NCBI GenBank assembly: GCA_003154055.1
Contig: PMCH01000190.1
Span: forward strand, 1,119 to 14,251
Reading direction: 5' to 3'
DNA: 13,133 bases
From: Acidobacteriaceae bacterium
GTDB taxonomy: Bacteria > Acidobacteriota > Terriglobia > Terriglobales > Acidobacteriaceae
Shown: piece by piece, positions 9,401 to 13,133 of the stretch
How the letters are laid out: every line of letters begins with the position of its first letter
Numbering within the stretch: position 1 is the first letter of the stretch
Made by a program: the position numbers and the translations under genes
Notes under the pieces: model-generated
The model's database searches: none
What the model was told of the DNA's origin: nothing
The model's input: the letters and a program-made list of their open reading frames with translations, nothing else

Positions 9401-10517
9401 GCGACGGTACTGCCTGATTGAAGTTGTTGTCGGTGGGGTCTTTTTCGAGGCGGAACTCCTCGGAGAAAAAAAAGAAAGTCCGGTCTTTGTGGGGATAGAT
9501 TTTTGGAATCGAGATTGGCCCGCCCAGCGTGAACCCGAAATCATTCTTGCGAAACTGGGGCGGTCGAAGCGTCTGGTCGAAATAATTCCGGGCGTTCAGA
9601 TTTTCGTTGCGCAGAAAATAATAGGCGCTGCCGTGCAGCGAACTGCCGCCAGACTTCGTGTCCACCAGAATGGTGCCCGAAGCGCTGCGTCCGTACTGCG
9701 CGCCATAGTTCGAGGTCAGAACCTTCAGTTCGTTGATCGCGTCCAGGCTGGGATAAACCACCAGCGTGCTCTCGCTGCCGTGAATGCCGGCGTGCAGGAC
9801 GTCCGACCCGTCCACGCTGAAGGTGTTGTATTCCACCCGGCCGCCATTGACGCTGAACTTCACGCTGCCTTTCACGCCCACCAGCGCTTCATCCTGGCCA
9901 GTCTGGTTGCTGACGCCCGGTGCGAAGGTCAGGGCGGATGTGAAGTTACGGCCGTTGAATCCGATCTCGGTAAGTTCCTTGGCGGTGATCGTGCCTGAGA
10001 CTTCCGCCTTCTCCGTTTCCACCTGGCCGACGGTGCTGCCGACGACATCCACCTTTTCCGGGCTGGCGGCTGCCGGATCCAGCGCTCCGTCCATTTCGAT
10101 TTCCTGGTCTGCCGCCAGCGTTAAGCCTTCGGTCTTGAAATCCTTGAAACCCGTGTTGGAGATGGTCAGGGTGTATGTGCCCGGAGGAAGATTGATCGAG
10201 TATTGCCCCTGACCATTGCTGGTCGAGGTCTGGTTTCCGCCCGCGCCGGAGATCGCCACCGTGGCACCCGCCAGCACCGCGCCCGACGGGTCGGTAACCA
10301 CGCCATAGACCTGGGCTTCGCCGGGCTTGTGCGCGGAGGGCTTGACCAGAGCGGACTGGGTGGTCTGTACCGTGGCGGGTTTCATCCCGGGCGGCGGCTC
10401 CGGAATCTGGGGCGTCAGCGGAACCAAATCCGGTCCAATCGGAACCTGCGCCAACGCCAGCAGGGACGAGACGAGCACGAAGGCCGAAATGCACAGCAAA
10501 ACCTTTAGGAATCTCAC
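6435..10517 (-). CDS. Oar-like TonB-dependent outer-membrane receptor
   Basis: A 1360-residue outer-membrane protein. Residues 1-23 are a Sec signal peptide ending ALA|Q. Residues 25-66 are an unusual Pro-rich segment. Residues 68-148 form a carboxypeptidase-regulatory-like beta-sandwich (YGVVTDPSGAVLAGATV, LPPGTYTLTIS). Residues about 155-290 are the plug (NGRNFTSALTFAPGV, GAQYGRSASGTI). The rest is a long beta-barrel ending in AIKVSF with the terminal Phe needed for BAM assembly. Such receptors import large or scarce ligands using TonB-ExbBD energy; the acidobacterial group is usually assigned to glycans or peptides by analogy only. Start: GTG 10517 has GAGG 10 nt upstream. GTG 10526, three codons earlier, abuts that site and is less likely. 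A hairpin terminator follows the stop. The promoter carries a PHO-box-like array, suggesting phosphate control and perhaps a phosphorylated or phosphate-bearing ligand (inference). Confidence 0.9.
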   Translation of the reverse strand: MRFLKVLLCISAFVLVSSLLALAQVPIGPDLVPLTPQIPEPPPGMKPATVQTTQSALVKPSAHKPGEAQVYGVVTDPSGAVLAGATVAISGAGGNQTSTSNGQGQYSINLPPGTYTLTISNTGFKDFKTEGLTLAADQEIEMDGALDPAAASPEKVDVVGSTVGQVETEKAEVSGTITAKELTEIGFNGRNFTSALTFAPGVSNQTGQDEALVGVKGSVKFSVNGGRVEYNTFSVDGSDVLHAGIHGSESTLVVYPSLDAINELKVLTSNYGAQYGRSASGTILVDTKSGGSSLHGSAYYFLRNENLNARNYFDQTLRPPQFRKNDFGFTLGGPISIPKIYPHKDRTFFFFSEEFRLEKDPTDNNFNQAVPSLIERPSLRTNADGNPYVGADFSDVCPVIPSGQITALFNPAQFPDCPRHNGATYPFNIVGYNDGNFTSANGYFPIDPTSQAVLDSGMIPLPNASGGCNSTVGSCYDFAFAQPTYWRQELFRIDHEIKPGKLRATFRYIHDSWDTTEARPIWGTVRNSFPTVQGRLFGPGTSSVARLTHTISPTLLNEVVLSYTASHISLTTRPAAGVDIKRPDGLDQGYLFNNNFGGKLSGIQLAPGNLAYGGGFKVDPGYAPWELQNPTYSLRDDISKVIGKHNVQLGVQLILGQRNEINATNGPNTGELQGVLNFSNFGSYGVTGNEYANMLLGYIASYQQDSAQRKYHNSYDIVEPYVEDDWKISQRLTVNAGIRFSLFGNYHEKNNQAWNWDPAAYVAPDLLKIDQQGLLRHKNKAIPIDLNNLDPAITNGLVQCGVNGVPDTCMKPHKFNPAPRIGFAYDPHGDGKTSIRGGYGMFFEHGTGSEANTGSLVGSAPLNLTMTQLTPRASASAFASTYPCIGGTAGKDACFSGTGAYPIDVTSIPRKAIWPYVQQWSFGVQRELTRNLILGLGYVGSKGTHLTAVRQPNAFSPAPPQENDGILLSGNPYGLHQPIISNSPLFPQINDCANRGTSNKPVFVVNGVAINQTQPAFINLLAACENLNTAVGQSGLLPINAYRPFLGIQKIFSLENVADSNYHAFQATLRRTRGPVTLDVSYSYSHSIDDSSDRNDTTIVNPLVVSANKASSNFDQRHLVNVSYVWALPNFKFDSSRIRAWAKEEDGADETPSSPGFLDRMAAGVLGGWEVSGVATFQSGTPFTVINAGYGALGISVPDNAGVAGGISSVASFPDIVGNIHGNAPLGADNSRSFGPALGNAMAFAAPRGLTFGNAGRNVLNNPSRWNADMTLVKHFKVTEAAHFEFRTEVYNIFNHTQFRVYDSSPNFGNTASNTISCYGVQAFNAAGDPQTDCLTGNAFLHPVNAHRPRTMQFAIKVSF

Positions 10518-10527
10518 GATGGACACA

Positions 10528-10531
10528 CCTC
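10528..10531 (-). promoter_or_regulatory. Ribosome binding site deciding the receptor start
   Basis: GAGG on the minus strand lies 10 nt before GTG 10517 but only 1 nt before GTG 10526. The spacing favours the downstream GTG, which also places a short basic MRFLK head before the hydrophobic signal core. Confidence 0.55.
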
Positions 10532-10549
10532 AACGAAGGGACCTAAAGG

Positions 10550-10601
10550 ATTACAGGAGAATTGTTAACCCAATATGACACGGCGGTTAATTTCGGATGA
10601 A
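10550..10601 (-). promoter_or_regulatory. PHO-box-like array and -10 element of the receptor gene (site A)
   Basis: On the minus strand four hexamers follow in exact 11-nt steps: TTCATC (10596-10601), TTAACC (10585-10590), GTCATA (10574-10579) and TTAACA (10563-10568), each separated by 5 nt. Seven nt further downstream is TGTAAT (10550-10555), 5 of 6 to the sigma-70 -10 consensus. No good -35 is present, as expected for an activator-dependent promoter. Transcription would start near 10543, leaving a leader of about 26 nt with the GAGG ribosome site inside it. Direct repeats of TTnACA-like or GTTCACC-like units at 11-nt period are the known binding pattern of PhoB/PhoP response regulators. 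The pattern is seen; the regulator's identity is inferred. Confidence 0.6.
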
Positions 10602-10646
10602 CAGGGCGGCCATTTCTGCTGTGCTTTCAGCGGGAAAGACGGCTTG

Positions 10647-10668
10647 CGCCTCAAGTGGGATTGAGGCG
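10647..10668. repeat. Perfect 8-bp inverted repeat with 6-nt loop in the divergent promoter region
   Basis: CGCCTCAA (10647-10654) and TTGAGGCG (10661-10668) flank the loop GTGGGA. It sits between the two divergent PHO-box-like arrays, 5 nt upstream of site B. Neither strand shows a T tract after the stem, so it is not a standard terminator. It could be an operator for a dimeric regulator placed to affect both promoters. It is upstream of both predicted transcription starts and so should not be transcribed from them. Confidence 0.5.
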
Positions 10669-10672
10669 GGAA

Positions 10673-10712
10673 TTCATTGTTCTTTAACGTTGCCGTAATG
10701 CTGCCGTAATAG
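10673..10712 (+). promoter_or_regulatory. PHO-box-like array of the secreted Ig-domain gene (site B)
   Basis: On the plus strand: TTCATT (10673-10678), TTAACG (10684-10689), GTAATG (10695-10700) and GTAATA (10706-10711), each 5 nt apart. The order TTCATy, TTAACs, GTmATr matches the first three units of site A on the opposite strand. The second half is also visible as a direct repeat of TGCCGTAAT with period 11. TAATAG at 10707-10712 could itself be the -10 element, 6 nt after the third hexamer, giving a start near 10719 and a leader of about 50 nt before TTG 10769. Interpretation as a PhoB/PhoP-type site is inferred. Confidence 0.55.
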
Positions 10713-10757
10713 TGGTGACGCAAAGTTATTGGTTTCGCAGGGGGCAGTTCCTGCTCC

Positions 10758-10762
10758 AGGAG
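10758..10762 (+). promoter_or_regulatory. Ribosome binding site supporting a TTG start
   Basis: AGGAG with 6 nt spacing to TTG 10769. No ATG in this frame gives a sensible signal peptide, and this strong site settles the choice of a rare TTG initiator over GTG 10712, which lies within or next to the predicted promoter. Confidence 0.7.
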
Positions 10763-10768
10763 CCAATT

Positions 10769-11617
10769 TTGAGCCGATCCCGTGTATCTCTGCCCGTGCT
10801 TTTCTTCCTTCTGCTGGCAGCTGCAGTGCCTGCCGCGGCGCAAACCAAGGGAACGGTCACGTTTGGTGGCTTGAAAAATCTGGAGTTTGTGAACGACTAC
10901 TACGACGGTGGCCAGGGGAGCCTGGGATCGGGGCCGGCAAAGAATTTCCACCTGCAATTTACCAGCAACGCGCAGGCGATTGTGCAGGCGTCCAAAGGCG
11001 GGTCGGGGAATTTCATCAACAATCCAGGAAGCTATCCGGTGTTGTTCTTCCAGACGGGAAGCAGCGCCGTCGTGACCCCAAGCGATGGTGTGCAAGTGGC
11101 GTTGTGGTTTTACTATTCCGCGATCGAGCCCGGAACCGCCACCGTTTACGACGGTCCCAACGGTACGGGCAACATCCTGTCGAGCATTACGCTGACTCCG
11201 AACGACACTGGTTGCACGACCTACAAGCTATGTGTGTGGACCCCGGCCGGTGTTGCGCTGACCACACCCGCTGGTTCGATTCGCTTCAGCGGAAACGCCA
11301 ATTATCTCGCGATCGGCACCCTGCATCTGGGGCAAGCCCTGCCCACCTCAACCGTACTTACTTCATCGCCCAACCCTTCGACGCAAGGTCAGCCGGTCAG
11401 ACTGACCGCAGTGGTCTCCAGCACGGCTGGAGTGCTGCCTGCCGGGACCGTGATCTTCAAGGCCGAAAACGCCGTGATCGGACAGGTTCCTCTGGTGAAT
11501 GGTGCGGCCTCCATCACGGTGACTTCGTTTCCGGTGGGATCGACAAGGATCTCGGCGACTTTCAAGGGAGCCAGCTTCGCCACCAGTTCTGCAAAACAGG
11601 TTCAAGTGGTGAATTGA
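10769..11617 (+). CDS. Secreted protein: PEP-CTERM-family-like N-terminal region plus Ig-like domain
   Basis: A 282-residue exported protein starting at TTG with AGGAG 6 nt upstream. Residues 1-25 are a Sec signal (hydrophobic run, cleavage near PAAAQ). Residues 28-190 resemble the beta-rich extracellular region often found in PEP-CTERM proteins: FVNDYYDGG, FHLQFTSNAQAI, GGSGNFINNPG, ALWFYYSAI, ATVYDGPNGTGNIL. Cys149 and Cys155 could form a disulphide. Residues 193-281 look like a bacterial Ig-like domain of the Big_3 kind (STVLTSSPNPSTQGQPV, PAGTVIF, VNGAASITV, ISATFKG). No PEP-CTERM or other C-terminal sorting tail is present; the protein ends just after the Ig strand. It is divergent from the receptor gene and has its own PHO-box-like array. 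A surface or periplasmic binding role is plausible, perhaps capturing ligand for the receptor, but no activity can be read from the sequence. Confidence 0.75.
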   Translation: MSRSRVSLPVLFFLLLAAAVPAAAQTKGTVTFGGLKNLEFVNDYYDGGQGSLGSGPAKNFHLQFTSNAQAIVQASKGGSGNFINNPGSYPVLFFQTGSSAVVTPSDGVQVALWFYYSAIEPGTATVYDGPNGTGNILSSITLTPNDTGCTTYKLCVWTPAGVALTTPAGSIRFSGNANYLAIGTLHLGQALPTSTVLTSSPNPSTQGQPVRLTAVVSSTAGVLPAGTVIFKAENAVIGQVPLVNGAASITVTSFPVGSTRISATFKGASFATSSAKQVQVVN

Positions 11618-11967
11618 CGCGCTGGGTCGACGATGAAGGCGTGACCTGCGCGATTTCTTCATGAGCCGGGCGCGCTTGAAATCCACAGTGCGCAGTGATT
11701 TGCGGCCCTCCCGTCCGAAAAATTAACCTGCCGTTCACCTTCATGTCATGTCCGCTTAACAGCGCTGGTTGATAGTGCTCTCGCACGCGCAACCACAGGA
11801 ATTGAGGCTTGAAATTCTTGCGGTCAAGGAGTGCTGGTTGGTTTGTCTGCTCCCCCGTCATTCATTGCACAACGGAAAACACGGCCCGGCGCGAGAACGC
11901 GTTTGAGCTCCGGTTAACGCAGCATCAGGAAAAAATCAGTCACAAGATCTTCAAGGAGAATATTCAG
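11618..11967 (+). other. Intergenic region with PHO-box-like promoter and long leader
   Basis: This is 350 nt between the Ig-domain gene and the PstS-like gene. I found no coding frame of merit. The first 100 nt show no clear terminator. The array at 11723-11761 and a -10-like element at 11771-11776 predict a start near 11783, which leaves a leader of about 185 nt before ATG 11968. The leader holds a small CGCG-AGAA-CGCG hairpin near 11890-11902 and AAGGAG at 11953-11958, but no riboswitch I recognise. Confidence 0.5.
11723..11776 (+). promoter_or_regulatory. PHO-box-like array and -10 element of the PstS-like gene (site C)
   Basis: Four plus-strand hexamers in exact 11-nt steps: TTAACC (11723-11728), TTCACC (11734-11739), GTCATG (11745-11750) and TTAACA (11756-11761). 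The second unit with its preceding G reads GTTCACC, identical to the core of the Streptomyces PhoP direct repeat. A -10-like GATAGT (11771-11776) lies 9 nt after the last unit. The gene it serves encodes a PstS-like phosphate-binding protein, the most typical target of a PHO regulon, which is why I read all three arrays as PHO boxes. Confidence 0.65.
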
Positions 11968-13133
11968 ATGAGAGGAACAAAAGCGATTCTCGCGGTGCTG
12001 GTCCTGACCGTGATCGTCGGAATGACCTCGACCGCCAGCGCCCAGGGAGTAAAGTTCCTTGGCGGGGGCTCGTCGGCTATGTTTACCAGCTTCGGAGTGG
12101 CGGCGTTCTCGGACGTGTGCTCGACGCGCGTCGGCAGCGACTGTCACCACTGGAGTATCAGTGGAAAAACCGGCGCCGGCGCCAACTTTGCCCAAGCCGT
12201 AGATGGACGCTCCGCCTCGATTCCGGCAGAAGGCGGCTCCATCTGGATCGTTTGGGACAATGCCACTTCTCCCGCGACCGTCTGGGCTTACCTTTCGATC
12301 GACTCGGTTGTTGGCAACCGTATTTTCTTCGCCACTCCTCGCGCCACGTTGCAGGTTGATCCCTCGGCCACCAGCACGGCCGGCAACAACCAGGTTCCGT
12401 CGAGCATCATGCTCAATCGCCAGACCAACCTGACCCAGGCCGACGAAGCCGCTCTGCCTGCGGCAATTCTTTCGCTCGTGCAGACCAGCTTCACCGCTGG
12501 CATGACCGACATCCGGCCGGAAGATGCGAAGTATGCCACCACCCGCGCGTTGGCGGCCTACAACGCCCTAAACCTGAACGGCCTTGGCTACGGCGTACCG
12601 GCTGCGAGCTGCCCGGGAGCGACCAGCCTCATCGGCTGCCCCATCCTGGGTTCGTTCGGCGGCGGCAAGGCAACTCCAGTGGCCTTTGCTTTCTCGGGTA
12701 GCAAGGATCCCTTCACCAACCTGAAGGTCCCGGCTTCCACCACCATTCCCGTCGGCGCAGCGCCGATCATCTTCGTGTACAACAACACCGGCGCCGGATT
12801 GAGCGGCGGCGGTTTTACCAACATCACGTTCACCACCGCCGGCAACCTGTTTAACGGAACAAAAGGCTTGGCGAGCGACGTCGGCGGCACGGGCGCCAAT
12901 CCGCTGACGGTCATTCTGCGTGAGCCTCTGTCGGGCACGATGAATACAACCGAATTCAACACTTTCCGAGTCGCCCTTCCCCCCGCCTTCGCAGCTGCGA
13001 AGAATTCGCAGGAGAAGGGAATCAACCTCACGCTGGCCAACACCAACCCGCTCAACCTTGCGAGCGGCAACGGTGGAGTGCGCGTCCGCGCGATCGGTAC
13101 CGGTCAGGTGATCAGCGGCAACAGCGGCGTGGG
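11968..13133 (+). CDS. PstS-like periplasmic phosphate-binding protein (C-terminus beyond the right edge)
   Basis: The frame is open from ATG 11968 to the window end, 388 codons. AAGGAG lies 9 nt upstream. Residues 1-25 are a Sec signal (cleavage near ASA|Q). The mature start FLGGGSSAMF (30-39) parallels the GAGxTFPAP opening of PstS. FTAGMTDIRPEDA, with Asp181, parallels the family's FGASDxPLS ligand loop. IPVGAAPIIFVYN (260-272) parallels the strand after it. REPLSGT (318-324) keeps the R-x3-S-G-T phosphate-ligand signature of E. coli PstS. The spacing between the first and second motifs is well beyond usual PstS, so there is an extra region at about 40-165, with a cysteine pair at 51 and 59. 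No pstCAB transporter genes are visible; they could lie to the right. The protein may instead be a stand-alone phosphate binder. The PHO-box-like array upstream supports phosphate control. I leave the symbol empty because the extra region sets it apart from classical PstS. Confidence 0.7.
   Translation, partial: MRGTKAILAVLVLTVIVGMTSTASAQGVKFLGGGSSAMFTSFGVAAFSDVCSTRVGSDCHHWSISGKTGAGANFAQAVDGRSASIPAEGGSIWIVWDNATSPATVWAYLSIDSVVGNRIFFATPRATLQVDPSATSTAGNNQVPSSIMLNRQTNLTQADEAALPAAILSLVQTSFTAGMTDIRPEDAKYATTRALAAYNALNLNGLGYGVPAASCPGATSLIGCPILGSFGGGKATPVAFAFSGSKDPFTNLKVPASTTIPVGAAPIIFVYNNTGAGLSGGGFTNITFTTAGNLFNGTKGLASDVGGTGANPLTVILREPLSGTMNTTEFNTFRVALPPAFAAAKNSQEKGINLTLANTNPLNLASGNGGVRVRAIGTGQVISGNSGV

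Noticed and set aside
7983..9998. Plus-strand open frame of 671 codons opposite the TonB receptor gene
   Set aside because: It lies wholly antisense to a well-supported receptor gene and resembles no known family; long antisense frames are expected in GC-rich coding DNA.
11640..11685. GC-rich partial complementarity after the Ig-domain gene as a terminator
   Set aside because: The stem is imperfect and there is no T tract on the plus strand.
11907..11914. GGTTAACG near the PstS-like start as a further array
   Set aside because: It is an isolated TTAACG; the neighbouring positions at 11-nt steps do not match.

Overview
The window looks like chromosomal DNA from an acidobacterium (Koribacter/Terriglobus-like, class Terriglobia) or a close relative. 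The reasons are GC-rich coding DNA, a very long TonB-dependent receptor with an N-terminal carboxypeptidase-regulatory-like domain (Oar type), paired DUF1800/DUF1501 genes, secreted Ig-like proteins, and GTG/TTG starts. This is an inference from gene content only. No rRNA, tRNA, CRISPR array or insertion sequence was seen.

Layout. (1) Positions 1-1490, minus strand: the N-terminal part of a DUF1800 protein that runs off the left edge, and upstream of it a PilZ-domain protein whose second c-di-GMP motif is altered. (2) 1491-2209: about 0.7 kb with no recognisable gene. (3) 2210-6358, plus strand: a two-gene unit, a large DUF1800 lipoprotein with duplicated Ig/IPT-like modules followed 27 nt later by a Tat-exported DUF1501 protein. 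(4) 6380-6413: a hairpin terminator for the opposing gene. (5) 6435-10517, minus strand: a 1360-residue TonB-dependent receptor. (6) 10769-11617, plus strand: a secreted protein with a PEP-CTERM-family-like N-terminal region and a C-terminal Ig-like domain. (7) 11968 to the right edge: a PstS-like periplasmic phosphate-binding protein, cut by the window end.

The main discovery is regulatory. Each of the last three genes is preceded by an array of AT-rich hexamers in strict 11-nt register (hexamer-n5-hexamer-n5, four units each), oriented toward its own gene. The pattern resembles the PHO boxes bound by PhoB/PhoP-family response regulators. One of the three genes encodes a PstS-like protein that keeps the phosphate-ligand signature R-x3-S-G-T. 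The right half of the window is therefore best read as a candidate phosphate-starvation regulon: an outer-membrane receptor, a secreted adhesive or binding protein, and a periplasmic phosphate-binding protein under one regulator. I saw no comparable array upstream of the DUF1800/DUF1501 unit or the PilZ gene.
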